Positions 40,719-50,532 of a DNA stretch of 55,565 nucleotides are shown piece after piece. The DNA comes from Actinomycetes bacterium (GTDB lineage Bacteria > Actinomycetota > Acidimicrobiia > Acidimicrobiales > Bog-793): contig JAJZBI010000026.1 of assembly GCA_021798985.1 (NCBI GenBank), positions 1-55,565 of the forward strand. The letters run 5' to 3'. How positions within the stretch are numbered: position 1 is the stretch's first letter; each line of letters begins with the position of its first letter. Under the pieces are notes generated by a model that saw only the letters and a list, made by a program, of their open reading frames with translations, searched no databases and was not told where the DNA came from. A program made the translations under genes and the position numbers.

Positions 40719-41591
40719 TCAGCGCCCGGCGATCACCGGAATGATCCGCTCGCCGATGAGCTCGAGGCCCCGGAGGGTCGCGACGTCCTTCACGCTACCG
40801 TGTGCCACCCCAAATCCCATCTCGGCGAGGCGGCCGAGCTGGTCGATCGCCTCCTCGACGCGCTCGCCCTGTTCGCCCACGTCGAAGTTGAACAGCGCCG
40901 TCTTTTCGATCTCGTCGTAGTCGCGGCCCACCTCCTCGCAATGGCGCCGCAGCACCTCGAGCTTGTGGGCCAGATCGGGCCCAGGAAAGAGGTTGCATGC
41001 CTGCGCATACTTCGCGACGAGGCGGAGCGTCTTTTTCTCCCCGGATCCGCCGATCAGGATCGGGGGGTGCGGCCGGCTGAGCGCCTGGGGCGAGTTGAGC
41101 GTCTCGGCGAGGCGGTAGTGGCGGCCCGCGTAGGTGTTGACCTCCCCGCTCCACATCTGCAGGCAGATCTGCAGCGCCTCCTCGAGGCGCTCGTAGCGCT
41201 CGGCGAGCGGGGGGAAGTCGAGGCCGAGGCCGGTCGCCTCCTCTTCGTTCCACGCCGCACCAATGCCGAGCATGGCGCGGCCGCCGCTGAGCACGTCAAG
41301 GGTCGTGAGCGCCTTGGCGAGAAGGCCGGGTTGCCGGTAGACGACCCCGGTGACGAGGGTCAGCAGCTTGACGCGGCTCGTGCAGGCCGCCAGATAGCCA
41401 AGGGTCGTGTAGGCCTCGAGCATCTCGTGCTCCTTCGGGCCGACCACGGCGATCTGGAAGAAGTGGTCCATCACGCTGACGCGGTCGAAGCCCGCCGCCT
41501 CGGCCGCGCCGGCGATCCGGGCGAGGTCGGGGCCGAGCTCGGCAGCGCCGCCGGGAAAGGTGAAGTTGGAGATGTGCAGGCCGAGTTTCAC
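40719..41591 (-). CDS. LLM-class (F420-type) flavin-dependent oxidoreductase
   Basis: A 290-aa luciferase-like monooxygenase-fold oxidoreductase. The start is GTG 41591 because GGGAGG precedes it; GTG 41621 would add ten residues over the ribosome binding site. Motifs: LGLHISNFTFPGG, FDRVSVMDHFFQ, TSRVKLLTLVTGVVYRQPGLLAKALTTLD (written in parts, as in F420 enzymes), LGIGAAWNEEEATGLG and HPPILIGGSGEKKTLRLVA. This pattern is typical of the F420-dependent actinobacterial branch. The substrate is unknown. Confidence 0.85.
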   Translation of the reverse strand: MKLGLHISNFTFPGGAAELGPDLARIAGAAEAAGFDRVSVMDHFFQIAVVGPKEHEMLEAYTTLGYLAACTSRVKLLTLVTGVVYRQPGLLAKALTTLDVLSGGRAMLGIGAAWNEEEATGLGLDFPPLAERYERLEEALQICLQMWSGEVNTYAGRHYRLAETLNSPQALSRPHPPILIGGSGEKKTLRLVAKYAQACNLFPGPDLAHKLEVLRRHCEEVGRDYDEIEKTALFNFDVGEQGERVEEAIDQLGRLAEMGFGVAHGSVKDVATLRGLELIGERIIPVIAGR

Positions 41592-41645
41592 GTCGCCTCC
41601 CGTCTTGGTCCCAGGCGGCACGAGTGCGTGCGAGCCGACCGCACG

Positions 41646-42671
41646 CTAGCGAGGCTGGAGCTCACCCTCGGCGGCGAGCAGCTCGGCGAGCACGGCACCG
41701 ACGAGCTCGGCCGGTCGTTCGAGTGCCGCCTCGGTGCCAAAGCGCTCGACGAGCGAGACCACACGGACCGGCCGCGAGAACTCGATCGGCGCCGAGGCGT
41801 CGACGACCCCGACGATCACGAGCGCCGGGACCCCCTCGGGGGCCCGCGCCACGACCCCACCGACGACCTTGCCGACGAGCGAGGTGCGATCGAGGCACCC
41901 TTCGCCGGTGATGACGAGGTCGGCCCGTCGTAGGTGCTCGTCGAGTCCGACGAGCTCGGCGACGAGGTCGAAGCCTGAGGCGATGCGGCCGCCCAGACAG
42001 GCGAGCCCGCCGGCGAGCCCGCCGGCGGCTCCCGCGCCGGCGAGCGCGGTCACGTCGACGCCAAAGCGCTCCCGGTAGCTGGCGGCGAGCTCGACGAGGC
42101 GGGCGCTGAGGCGCACGACGGCGGCCGGATCGGCCCCTTTCTGTGGCCCAAAGACCGCTGCGGCGTCGAGGAAGGGGGTGGTCACGTCAGCGGCCACGAG
42201 CAGGTCGACGCCGGACAGGTCGCGCCCTGCCAGCGCGTCGATGGCCCCCTTGCCGCCGTCGGTCGTTGCTGAGCCACCGCAGCCGACGAGGACGCGGCGG
42301 CACCCGGCATCGAGCGCCGCGGCGATCAGCTCGCCGGTGCCCGCGGTGGTCGCGGCCTCGGGGTCATTGCGCCCGGCACCGCCGGCGAGCACGAGGCCCG
42401 AGGCGGCGGCCGACTCGATGACCGCGAGGGGTCCGGCGGGACTCTCCACGAGGTGCCAGCGCGCCTCGACGGGCGTGTTGAGCGGGCCGGTGACGACGCA
42501 GCGCTGCTCGTGACCGCCGAAGATCTCGGCGAGGCCCTCGCCCCCATCGGCCATCGGCACGACGTCGACCTGCCAGCCGGCGGCCTCGCCGGCCGCCAGG
42601 AGGGCTGCCGATAGCTCCGCCGCGCTCGCCGTGCCCTTGTACTTGTCCATCGCCGCCACGATGCGCGCCAT
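41646..42671 (-). CDS. Glycerate 2-kinase (GarK/GlxK family)
   Basis: A 341-aa glycerate kinase of the type I family: VAAMDKYKGTASAAELS, VPMADGGEGLAEI, CGGSATTDGGKGAIDALAG, the Asp/Gly-rich GPQKGADPAAV and VITGEGCLDRTSLVGKVVGGV. ATG 42671 follows GAGGGGG; an upstream in-frame ATG lies inside the divergent ppc promoter. It phosphorylates glycerate to a phosphoglycerate for lower glycolysis, which fits beside ppc (anaplerosis) although the two are divergently transcribed. Confidence 0.9.
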   Translation of the reverse strand: MARIVAAMDKYKGTASAAELSAALLAAGEAAGWQVDVVPMADGGEGLAEIFGGHEQRCVVTGPLNTPVEARWHLVESPAGPLAVIESAAASGLVLAGGAGRNDPEAATTAGTGELIAAALDAGCRRVLVGCGGSATTDGGKGAIDALAGRDLSGVDLLVAADVTTPFLDAAAVFGPQKGADPAAVVRLSARLVELAASYRERFGVDVTALAGAGAAGGLAGGLACLGGRIASGFDLVAELVGLDEHLRRADLVITGEGCLDRTSLVGKVVGGVVARAPEGVPALVIVGVVDASAPIEFSRPVRVVSLVERFGTEAALERPAELVGAVLAELLAAEGELQPR

Positions 42672-42722
42672 GCGATCGGTTCCCCCTCGTGCTCGCGAGA
42701 TCGAGTGCTGCGCCCTGCAACC

Positions 42723-42728
42723 TACGAT
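42723..42728 (+). promoter_or_regulatory. -10 box of ppc (leaderless)
   Basis: TACGAT is followed by 7 nt and then ATG 42736. It overlaps the alternative ATG at 42727, which therefore cannot be within the transcript if this box is used. The same TACGAT plus 7 nt arrangement precedes galM. Confidence 0.6.
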
Positions 42729-42735
42729 GCCTGGC

Positions 42736-45552
42736 ATGGACCCCGCCGCTGAGGAGCTCGACGCGCCAGTCCCCGTGCTCGACCCCGTCCTTTCCTACGA
42801 GTCGGTCGCGACCGAGGAGCACCATGCGAGCCTGCGCCGCGACGTCCGTCTCGTCGGGCGGCTGCTTGGTGAGGCGATCGCTCGTCAGGAGGGCCAGGCC
42901 CTCCTCGATCTCGTGGAGGAGGTCCGCGCCGCCTCCAAGGCCGAGCGGCTCGGCGGCGGCGAGGGCGAGGCCACGCGTGCGCTGAAGGCGATCCTGAAGG
43001 ACCTTGACCCGGCCACGGCACTCCGCCTCGCCCGCGCCTTCGCGGCGTACTTCCAGCTCGCGAACGTGACCGAGCAGGTGCACCGGACCGCCGCCCTCCA
43101 GCGCGAGCGCCGCCACGAGCGAACCTGGCTGCACGGCACCATCGACCGGATCGCCACGCGGCGCCTTCCGGCCGAGGTACTGGCCGAGACGCTCGGGCGC
43201 CTCGAGCTCCGCCCGGTCTTCACGGCGCATCCCACCGAGTCCGCCCGCCGTTCGGTGCTATCCAAGGTGGTCCACGTCGCCGGGTTGCTCGCGGCGCTCG
43301 ACGCCGAGCCCTCGCCGAGTGAGCAGCGACGCCTCGAGCACCGCCTACGAGAGCTCGTCGAGCTGCTCTGGCAGACGAGCGAGCTGCGCTCGCGCCGCCC
43401 GCGCCCGGTGGATGAGGCACAGAACGTCCTGTACTACCTGAGCGAGCTCTTCAAGGCGCCCGTGGCAACCGTGCTCGAGGAGGTCGACGAGGAGCTCGCA
43501 CGCATCGGCATCGAGCTCCCCTTCGGCGTCTCGCCGCTGCGCTTTGGCTCTTGGGTCGGTGGCGACCGCGACGGCAATCCCTCGGTGACCCCCGAGGTGA
43601 CGGCCGAGGTACTGGTGCTCCAGCACGACATGGCGCTGCGCCGCCTGATCGCCTGGGTCGACGACCTGATCCAGACGCTCTCGAACTCGACGGCGATCAC
43701 CGCGATCTCGACGGAGCTGCGCGACAGCCTGGCCGCCGACGCCGAGGCGCTCCCCGAGACCCAGGTGCGCTACGAGCGCCTGGATGCCGAGGAGCCCTAC
43801 CGGCTGAAGGGCTCGTTCATCCGCCAGCGGCTGGTCAACACCCAGGCGCGCCTGCGCCAAGGGACCGGCCACCAGCCGGGGCGGGACTACGCCCGGGTCG
43901 AGGAGCTGCTCGAGGACCTCGGCGTCATCTACCAGTCGCTGCTCGCCAACAACGGTGAGCTCGTGGCCCGCGGACCGGTGCGACGCCTCTCCCGGCTGGT
44001 CGCGACGATCGGCCTGCACGCGGCCACCTTGGACGTGCGCGAGCACGCACAGAAGCACCAAGAGGTGCTGGCGGCGCTCTACGATCGTCTCGGCGAGCTC
44101 GAGCGCCCCTACGCCGAGCTCAGCCCAGCCGAGCGCCATCGCCTGCTCAGCGCCGAGCTCGGCTCGGGTCGGCCCCTGTCCTCGCCGCACACGACCCTCG
44201 AGGGCACTCCGGCGGTCACCCTCGGCACGTTCCGCTCGATTGCCGCAGCGCTCGACCGCTTCGGCGACGGGGTCATCGAGACCTACATCATCTCGATGAC
44301 CCACGGCAGCGACGACGTGCTGGCGGCCGCCGTGCTCGCCCGTGAGGCCGGGCTCATCGACGTCCGCTCGGGCTTCGCCCGGATCGGCATCGCCCCGCTG
44401 CTCGAGTCGGTGCTGGAGCTGAAGTCCGCCGGGACCATCCTCGAAGACCTGTTGAGCGAGCCCGCCTACCGCGCCCTCGTCGCGGCGCGCGGCGACGTGC
44501 AGGAGGTGATGCTCGGCTACTCGGACTCCAACAAGGACGCCGGCGTGACGACGTCGCAGTGGGAGATCCACAAGGCCCAGCGCCAGCTGCGCGAGGTGGC
44601 GCGGCGCCACGGCGTCCGCCTGCGCCTCTTCCACGGCCGCGGGGGGACGGTAGGCCGCGGCGGAGGGCCCTCGGGCGAGGCGATCCTCGCCCAGCCCTTT
44701 GGCACCGTGGACGCCTTCTTGAAGGTCACCGAACAAGGTGAGGTGATCTCGGACAAGTACGGGCTGGCGTCGCTTGCCCGCGAGAACCTCGAGGTGTCGC
44801 TCGCGGCCGTCATCGAGTCGAGCCTGCTGCACCAGGCCGCCCGTCAGGGCGAACCGACCCTCGGGCGCTGGGCCGACACGATGGAGCTCATCTCGTCTGC
44901 GGCCGAGACCGCCTACCGCGACTTCGTGGGCCAATCCAGCCTGCCCGGCTACTACTTCAGCTCCACGCCCGTCGAAGAGCTCGGCGATCTCAACTTGGGC
45001 TCGCGCCCGAGCCACCGCCCGGGGGCGGGCGCGGACGTCTCCTCGCTGCGCGCCATCCCCTGGGTGTTCGGCTGGACCCAGTCGCGCCAGATCGTGCCCG
45101 GCTGGTTCGGAGTCGGTGCGGGCATCGAGGCGGCGCGCGCGGACGGCCGCGACGAGGTGCTCGCCGAGATGTACGAGCGCTGGCCCTTCTTCCGCACCTT
45201 CATCGCCAACGTCGAGATGACCTTGTTGAAGACCGATCTGGCGATCGCTCGCCATTACGTCGAGACGCTGTCGGACCCGTCCCAGCGCGGGATCCTCCAG
45301 GCGGTCGAGACCGAGCACGACGCTGCGCTCGCGGCCGTGCTCCGCCTGACCGGCGAGCGGTCTCTGCTCGAGCAGCGACCGCTGCTCAAGCGCACGCTCG
45401 AGGTGCGCGACGACTACCTGCGTCCGATGCACGTGCTGCAAGTCGAGCTGCTGGCCCGCCGCCGGGCACAACAAGAGGTCGATCCGGAGCTGCAGCGGGC
45501 GCTGCTGCTCACGGTGAATGGGATCGCCACCGGCCTGCGCAACACCGGCTGA
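42736..45552 (+). CDS. ppc: Phosphoenolpyruvate carboxylase
   Basis: A 938-aa enzyme making oxaloacetate from PEP and bicarbonate. Catalytic His lies in FTAHPTESARRS, the PEP/glycine loop is seen as FHGRGGTVGRGGGPS, the Lys region as GYSDSNKDAGVTTSQW, and the conserved C-terminus is RNTG, the hallmark end of PEPC. The length is in the usual 880-960 range. ATG 42736 is chosen from the position of the -10 box; ATG 42727, three codons upstream, is the alternative. Confidence 0.96.
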   Translation: MDPAAEELDAPVPVLDPVLSYESVATEEHHASLRRDVRLVGRLLGEAIARQEGQALLDLVEEVRAASKAERLGGGEGEATRALKAILKDLDPATALRLARAFAAYFQLANVTEQVHRTAALQRERRHERTWLHGTIDRIATRRLPAEVLAETLGRLELRPVFTAHPTESARRSVLSKVVHVAGLLAALDAEPSPSEQRRLEHRLRELVELLWQTSELRSRRPRPVDEAQNVLYYLSELFKAPVATVLEEVDEELARIGIELPFGVSPLRFGSWVGGDRDGNPSVTPEVTAEVLVLQHDMALRRLIAWVDDLIQTLSNSTAITAISTELRDSLAADAEALPETQVRYERLDAEEPYRLKGSFIRQRLVNTQARLRQGTGHQPGRDYARVEELLEDLGVIYQSLLANNGELVARGPVRRLSRLVATIGLHAATLDVREHAQKHQEVLAALYDRLGELERPYAELSPAERHRLLSAELGSGRPLSSPHTTLEGTPAVTLGTFRSIAAALDRFGDGVIETYIISMTHGSDDVLAAAVLAREAGLIDVRSGFARIGIAPLLESVLELKSAGTILEDLLSEPAYRALVAARGDVQEVMLGYSDSNKDAGVTTSQWEIHKAQRQLREVARRHGVRLRLFHGRGGTVGRGGGPSGEAILAQPFGTVDAFLKVTEQGEVISDKYGLASLARENLEVSLAAVIESSLLHQAARQGEPTLGRWADTMELISSAAETAYRDFVGQSSLPGYYFSSTPVEELGDLNLGSRPSHRPGAGADVSSLRAIPWVFGWTQSRQIVPGWFGVGAGIEAARADGRDEVLAEMYERWPFFRTFIANVEMTLLKTDLAIARHYVETLSDPSQRGILQAVETEHDAALAAVLRLTGERSLLEQRPLLKRTLEVRDDYLRPMHVLQVELLARRRAQQEVDPELQRALLLTVNGIATGLRNTG

Positions 45553-45649
45553 GCGGCAGGGGAGCGCTCGCCGGGACGTTCGCCTCTAGCAGGGCGGCGG
45601 CCACCTCTCTAGCGTGAGCCGCGCGGCGCACCGGCGGCTCGCCAGATGA

Positions 45650-45671
45650 GCGCGCTGCTTGTGCAGCGCGC
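45650..45671 (+). terminator. 9-bp perfect hairpin after ppc
   Basis: GCGCGCTGC (45650-45658) pairs perfectly with GCAGCGCGC (45663-45671), loop TTGT. It lies about 100 nt after the ppc stop and 46 nt before the isochorismatase-fold gene. A TAGCGT box at 45610-45615 could be a promoter for that gene, in which case the hairpin would be in its leader. Confidence 0.5.
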
Positions 45672-45716
45672 CCCCGCGGCGGACGGCGCGTGGTGCCGCG
45701 ACGGGAGGTGGGTGCG

Positions 45717-46268
45717 ATGCGAAGCGCCCTCGTCGTGATCGACATGGTGAACGACTTCGTCGATGGGGTGCTGGCCAATCCGGCGGCCGCGACGATCATC
45801 GGGCCGATCGAGCGGCTCTGCGCCCGGGCGCGTGCGGCGTCGGACTGGGAGGTGGTCTACGCGAGCGACGCGCATCGCCGAGATGACCGCGAGCTCACGG
45901 TCTTCCCGCCGCACGCCATGGCTGGCACGCAAGGCGCCGAGGTCGTCGCCGCGCTCGCCCCCCAGCGCAATGACCTCGTCGTCCCCAAGCGCTCGTACTC
46001 CGCTTTCACGCTGACCGACCTCGATGCCCGGCTGCGCGCGCTGGACGTTGGGCGCCTGTTGCTCGTCGGCCAGCACACCGACTGCTGTGTCCGCCACACG
46101 AGCTACGACGCGTTCTGCCTCGGATATGAGCTTGCCGTCTCCCCCGGGGCGACCACCGTCTACGCGCCCGGCTCGCCTGAGCCGCTGGCGGCGCGCCAGC
46201 ACGCCGCGCTCGAGTACCTGCGCACCTACTACGGCGCGCTCCTCGAGGTGCCGGCCGAGCTCGGCTGA
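45717..46268 (+). CDS. Isochorismatase-fold cysteine hydrolase (nicotinamidase-like)
   Basis: A 183-aa hydrolase. The catalytic Asp is in LVVIDMVNDFVDG, the Lys in LVVPKRSYSAFTLTDL, and the nucleophilic Cys in GQHTDCCVRHTSYDAF. The DAH segment (YASDAHRRDDRE) could supply metal ligands as in PncA. ATG 45717 follows GGGAGG by 8 nt. Nicotinamidase is the best guess among family activities but it is not certain. Confidence 0.82.
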   Translation: MRSALVVIDMVNDFVDGVLANPAAATIIGPIERLCARARAASDWEVVYASDAHRRDDRELTVFPPHAMAGTQGAEVVAALAPQRNDLVVPKRSYSAFTLTDLDARLRALDVGRLLLVGQHTDCCVRHTSYDAFCLGYELAVSPGATTVYAPGSPEPLAARQHAALEYLRTYYGALLEVPAELG

Positions 46269-46287
46269 GGCGCCCCGGCGCGGGCCC

Positions 46288-46794
46288 TCAGGCGTCCTTG
46301 GGTGCGGCGGTGACGAGGGGGTCGTGGGAAAAGGGGTAGGTGTGCGAGCGCCAGGCGTCCGGATCAGCGCTCAGACGGCGGATGCTGGCGGGCAGCTTGC
46401 CGCTTGCCACCTCGGCGAGGGTTGCGTGCTCGAGCACCGCCCGCAGGCTTGCCCGCACGGCGATCCAGACCTCTTGGAGGTGCGCCGCCGCGCCCTCGTA
46501 GGAGGCGGCCTCCGGGCGCTCGCCGCGCACCTGGGCGAGCGGGCCGTCGATCGCCCGGAAGACGTCCGCGAGGGTGATCTCCGAGGCGGCCCGTGCCAGG
46601 CGATACCCGCCCTCGGCGCCGCGCTGGCTGACGACGAGGCCGCTGCGGCGCAGCTCGGCGAGGATGCCCTCCAAGAACTTGGCGGGGATGTCCTGGCGCT
46701 GGGCGAGTGCGGCGCCCGAGACCGGGCCGCCACCGGCCGCGGCGAGGGCGAGGAGCGCCCGCACGGCGTAGTCGACCTTGGCGGAGATGTGCAC
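46288..46794 (-). CDS. Rrf2-family regulator without Fe-S cysteines
   Basis: A 168-aa winged-HTH protein: MHISAKVDYAVRALLALAAA, LAQRQDIPAKFLEGILAELRRSGLV, SQRGAEGGYRLARAASEITLADVFRAIDGP. The three cysteines that bind the cluster in IscR or NsrR are absent; the chain has no Cys at all, so it is a CymR-like non-redox member. It starts 6 nt after the guaB stop and is thus co-transcribed with guaB. Confidence 0.87.
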   Translation of the reverse strand: MHISAKVDYAVRALLALAAAGGGPVSGAALAQRQDIPAKFLEGILAELRRSGLVVSQRGAEGGYRLARAASEITLADVFRAIDGPLAQVRGERPEAASYEGAAAHLQEVWIAVRASLRAVLEHATLAEVASGKLPASIRRLSADPDAWRSHTYPFSHDPLVTAAPKDA

Positions 46795-46800
46795 CGATCG

Positions 46801-48291
46801 CTACAGGTCGCTCGCCCAGTAGTTGGGTGCGTCCACGACGCCCGTGAGGTCGTGGGGGTGGCTCTCTCGGGTCGAGGTCGGGCTCACGCGCACGAAGCAG
46901 GCCACCTCGTGCAGCTCGGCGATCGTGCGGGCGCCGCAGTAGCCCATCGCTTGGCGCAGCCCCCCGACGAGCTGGTGCACCACCTCACCGAGCGGGCCGC
47001 GGTAGGGGACGTTGCCCTCGACGCCCTCGGGGACGACCTTCTCGGGCTGGCCCACGCTCTCTTGCGCGTAGCGGTCCTTGGAGTACGAGCGCGCCGACAT
47101 CGCGCCGAGGCTGCCCATGCCGCGGTAGCGCTTCATCGGGCGGTTCCCGACCATCGTCAGCTCGCCGGGGCTCTCCTCGACGCCGGCGAGGAGGCTACCG
47201 AGCATGACCGCGTGCGCCCCCGCGCCGAGCGCTTTCGCGATGTCGCCCGAGAAGCGGATGCCGCCATCGGCGATGATGCCGACGCCGTGGGGGCGTGCCG
47301 CCTCGGCACAGGCCGTCACCGCGCTCCACTGCGGGTAGCCGACGCCGGTCACCACGCGGGTGGTGCAGATCGAACCAGGGCCGACGCCGACCTTGACGAC
47401 GTCGGCACCGGCCTCCGCGAGGGCGACGGTCCCCTCGGCGGTGACGACGTTGCCGCCGACGATCACACCCTGTCGCCAGTTCGCCCGCAGCTCGGCGATC
47501 GTCTCGAGGACCCGGCGCTGGTGGCCGTGGGCGACGTCGACGCACAGCACGTCGACCTCGGCGTCGATGAGCGCCTTCGCCCGCACGAGGGCCTCGTCGC
47601 CGACGCCGATGGCCGCGCCGACGCGCAGGCGCCCCTCGGCGTCCTTGGCGGCAAGCGGGAAGGCGGCCTGCTTGGCGAGGTCCTTCACCGTGATCAGGCC
47701 GTGCAGGTGCCCCTGGGCATCGACGATCGGGAGCTTTTCGACCTTGGCGGCGCGCAAGATCGCGCGGGCGCCTTCGAGGTCGGTGCCGACGGGCGCGGTG
47801 AGCAGGCCCTCGCTCGTCATGACGTCGCGGACCGGCACCGACGGATCGTCATGGAATCGCAGGTCGCGGTTGGTGACGATGCCGACGAGGCGATCCTGCT
47901 CGTCGACGACCGGCACCCCGGAGATGTGAAAGCTCGCCATCAAGGCGAGCGCCTCAGCGACGGGGCGGTCGGGGAGGACCTTCACCGGGTTGAGGACCAT
48001 GCCGGCCTCGGAGCGCTTGACCCGGTCCACCTCCTCGGCCTGGCGCTCGACGCTGATGTTGCGGTGGATGACGCCGAGGCCGCCGAGGCGGGCGAGGGCG
48101 ACCGCCAGGCGGGACTCGGTGACCGTGTCCATGGCCGCCGAGATCAGGGGGATGTTGAGCTCGAGGCGCTCGCAGAGCGCACTCGTCGTGTCCACCTCGG
48201 GAGGAAGGACCTCGGACGCCTGGGGCACGAGCAGGACGTCGTCGAACGTCAGCGCGACGGCGTCGTTGCCCTCGCCTCCGGCCAGCCGCAT
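46801..48291 (-). CDS. guaB: Inosine-5'-monophosphate dehydrogenase
   Basis: A 496-aa enzyme for the first committed step of GMP synthesis. It opens with [18 protein letters not shown], carries two CBS domains ([22 protein letters not shown] and the second around [20 protein letters not shown]), and has catalytic Cys in [33 protein letters not shown] and the flap [15 protein letters not shown] 48291 follows GGAGGG; TAGGCT (48340-48345, minus strand) is a candidate -10. Confidence 0.96.
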   Translation of the reverse strand: MRLAGGEGNDAVALTFDDVLLVPQASEVLPPEVDTTSALCERLELNIPLISAAMDTVTESRLAVALARLGGLGVIHRNISVERQAEEVDRVKRSEAGMVLNPVKVLPDRPVAEALALMASFHISGVPVVDEQDRLVGIVTNRDLRFHDDPSVPVRDVMTSEGLLTAPVGTDLEGARAILRAAKVEKLPIVDAQGHLHGLITVKDLAKQAAFPLAAKDAEGRLRVGAAIGVGDEALVRAKALIDAEVDVLCVDVAHGHQRRVLETIAELRANWRQGVIVGGNVVTAEGTVALAEAGADVVKVGVGPGSICTTRVVTGVGYPQWSAVTACAEAARPHGVGIIADGGIRFSGDIAKALGAGAHAVMLGSLLAGVEESPGELTMVGNRPMKRYRGMGSLGAMSARSYSKDRYAQESVGQPEKVVPEGVEGNVPYRGPLGEVVHQLVGGLRQAMGYCGARTIAELHEVACFVRVSPTSTRESHPHDLTGVVDAPNYWASDL

Positions 48292-48392
48292 GGAAACCCT
48301 CCGTCTCTGCTCGGTCTCGGGCCGCCGCCCGGTCCGCCCAGCCTACCAACGATGGGTTTTCGATCCTCGTCCACAGCCCGCCCGGCGCGGTC

Positions 48393-49082
48393 TCAGCGCA
48401 GCCCGAGCACGACCGAGCAGACCGGCCACGGCTCCCAGCCTCGCATCGCGTAGAGCCGCTCGGCGGCCTGGTCCTGGACCCTTGGAGAGGCGTCGCTCGG
48501 CAGGCCGCTGTAGCCGATGCCCTGCCAGGTCTCGAGCGAGAACTGGTAGGCACCGTAGTAGCCGTTGCCCGTGTCGGCCCCGTAGTTGTTCCCCGACTCG
48601 CACTCCCGCAACGCCAGCCACACACCCCTCGGCGAGGAGTAGGGCACACGGCGCGCCGGGATGGCGTGGCGGCGGGCCGCCGCGAGTGGGCGAGCGGTGC
48701 GCCGCTCGAGGAGCCGAGCGCCACGGTGGGCTGGCGCTGCGCCGCTGCCCCTTCGGGCAACTTCGGCTCGCGCGTGGGCGACGAGGCGACGCCAGATGAC
48801 GGCGCGGCCCCCCGCGGGAAGCGTGAGGGTGGACAGCGCGACGGCCGGGGTCGCACCCTTCGGTGCAGCGGCGTGCTGGGAGAGTCCGGCCAGGACGTGG
48901 CCGGTGAAGCTCGTCGGGGCAGTGCTGCTGCCCGCAGTGAGGTGCAGGTGACCGGCGGCGCCGGTCGTTGAGGACAGGTGTGGCGCCGCCTCAGCGGCGG
49001 CAAATGGATGGTGGCCGAACAAGCCAGCCGTGGAAAGAGTCAGCGTGGTGCTCACGAGGGCGAGCAAAGGCTGCTTGCGCAT
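48393..49082 (-). CDS. Secreted Rpf-like transglycosylase
   Basis: A 229-aa exported cell-wall hydrolase. ATG 49082 follows AAGGAGG by 7 nt. A signal peptide (about 5-32, LLALVSTTLTLSTAGLF) is followed by a low-complexity, Ala/Arg-rich spacer. The C-terminal about 75 residues are an Rpf/transglycosylase-like domain: VWLALRECESGNNYGADTG with the catalytic Glu, NGYYGAYQFSLETWQGIGYS, and AAERLYAMRGWEPWPVCSVV. Rpf proteins cleave peptidoglycan during resuscitation and growth. The unusually long basic spacer may bind wall polymers (inference). Confidence 0.87.
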   Translation of the reverse strand: MRKQPLLALVSTTLTLSTAGLFGHHPFAAAEAAPHLSSTTGAAGHLHLTAGSSTAPTSFTGHVLAGLSQHAAAPKGATPAVALSTLTLPAGGRAVIWRRLVAHARAEVARRGSGAAPAHRGARLLERRTARPLAAARRHAIPARRVPYSSPRGVWLALRECESGNNYGADTGNGYYGAYQFSLETWQGIGYSGLPSDASPRVQDQAAERLYAMRGWEPWPVCSVVLGLR

Positions 49083-49671
49083 CGAGCGCCTCCTTGGAGT
49101 CGGGTGTCCCGGCAGGTGGTGCGATGCGGGCAGCCCGTCCTGGGTGAGCAGCACTACGTGCGCGGGCCGTGCGCGAACGGCGCTGCAGTGAAATGCGGAC
49201 GGGTGGCCCAACAGGTTTTGGCGGCTGGCGACTCCTTTGCTGCGCCGAGTGATGCGAGCCGGCAAGGGCGCGCACGACCGATTCCACCTGAAGCCCAGGT
49301 GAAAGGGCCAGGTCCGGGGCATCGTGCCTTCCGCACCCGCCAACGGCGACGTGTCTGTTGCGTCGTTGTGAACGATCGGTAACGGCATGATAGAGCCACT
49401 GCTTCAGAACCGTGCAAGTCGGCTGGTCATGGGCCCATTTGGGCAAGTTCGCCGCCAGAACTGCTACTTAGCGTGGCCCAGAAAGTGGGTTCTGTGGGTA
49501 CTCAATCACTCAGCGCGCGCATCGGGACGACCAAATACGACGCCCCTAGTCGAGATTCCTTGCCGAATGCGCATCTCGCCGAGCTGAGCGCGAGCAAATA
49601 CATTGCGACTTCGCGCATATGGCCGAAATACTGGTGATTGCTCCACATATACATGGCTCATGCAATAAAGA
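49083..49671. other. Non-coding region between the Rpf-like and CAP-like genes
   Basis: The first 350 nt form the upstream region of the Rpf-like gene. It contains the hairpin CACCTG-GGCTT-CAGGTG (about 49286-49302) but no c-di-AMP riboswitch core that I can recognise. From about 49560 to 49671 the sequence is markedly less GC-rich (ATACATTGCG, CATATACATGG), which may be the 3' region of the CAP-like gene. No credible open frame is seen. Confidence 0.45.
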
Positions 49672-50532
49672 TCAGCGGGCAGGGACGCGCTCGCGAGGCG
49701 GTAGGTGCGACAGCACGTCACGATTCCACGAGTAGGCCAGCGACGTGACGGTTCTGCTCGGTCGCACAATAATGAATCCGTAAGAAGTCCCGTTTCCACC
49801 GCGAACATCATTAAAAAACGCGGCCCCTGCCACGCAGATTGTGCATAATGTGCCAGTATCTTCTCCGAGCAGCACGCGCCGATGACCCCAGCAAGCTGGG
49901 GCAGACGGTCCGGTGCAATCAGAGTTTGGCGTGTTCCGCGGCCCTCCCCAACCATCGTCGTACACCCAGCCAAAGAGCGCGGCGGCGGCGTTTGGCTGAC
50001 CCCCGGCCCATGTCGCACCCATCGCCCGGGCTTGGATCGGACCGTAGCTCGCACGCGCCGTGGCATCGGCATCGCGCGCTGCGGCGCTCGCCGCGGCCCG
50101 GTCGAGCGGTGCGGTGAGGCCGACGAGTGGTGGAACAGAACGTGCGATGCGAGCGAGATTGACGAGGACGAACAGCTGCTCAGGCACCGAGAGCCGGGCG
50201 AAGCCCAAGGGGAGCACGAGCGGCGGCACCTGCTCGCGAGCGCGGCCGTGCTGAATCGCACCGAGTGCGAGCGCGAGGCAGCCGGGCGAGTCGTTGTAGC
50301 CAAGGTGCAGATGCGGGGCGCACGGCGACTGACAGGTCCATGGGCCGCCAGGATGCTTCGTGCACGACCCGGTCGACTGGAGCAAGGCGGGCGCCGCGAG
50401 GTTGTGCGTTGGATGGTGCAGCACCGCCACGCTCGCTGCGGTGACGCTTTGTGTGCTCATTATCGCGACAGCGGCGACGCCAGCCAAAAGGTGGCGTACC
50501 CGAGGACGCTGATCGACGAACGGGAAGCGCAT
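49672..50532 (-). CDS. Secreted CAP/SCP-like protein
   Basis: A 286-aa protein with a signal sequence (about 13-33, HLLAGVAAVAIMSTQSVTAA). A Cys-containing N-terminal segment (STGSCTKHPGGPWTCQSPCAPH) precedes a CAP-superfamily-like domain: LFVLVNLARIARSVPPLVGL, GATWAGGQPNAAAALFGWVYDDGWGG (in parts) and SAPACWGHRRVLL, a His-containing motif characteristic of bacterial CAP proteins. Codon use and GC content are lower than in its neighbours, so it may be acquired or fast evolving. The start ATG 50532 has only a weak ribosome binding site. Confidence 0.68.
   Translation of the reverse strand: MRFPFVDQRPRVRHLLAGVAAVAIMSTQSVTAASVAVLHHPTHNLAAPALLQSTGSCTKHPGGPWTCQSPCAPHLHLGYNDSPGCLALALGAIQHGRAREQVPPLVLPLGFARLSVPEQLFVLVNLARIARSVPPLVGLTAPLDRAAASAAARDADATARASYGPIQARAMGATWAGGQPNAAAALFGWVYDDGWGGPRNTPNSDCTGPSAPACWGHRRVLLGEDTGTLCTICVAGAAFFNDVRGGNGTSYGFIIVRPSRTVTSLAYSWNRDVLSHLPPRERVPAR

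Noticed and set aside
42727-42735. ATG 42727 as the ppc start
   Set aside because: It lies inside the TACGAT -10 box whose distance to ATG 42736 matches the leaderless pattern of galM. It remains possible if another promoter is used.
46024-48453. 809-aa open frame opposite guaB and rrf2
   Set aside because: An antisense shadow of two well-supported genes.
49083-49400. c-di-AMP (ydaO) riboswitch upstream of the Rpf-like gene
   Set aside because: This context often carries one in actinobacteria, but the conserved core strings are not present on the minus strand here.
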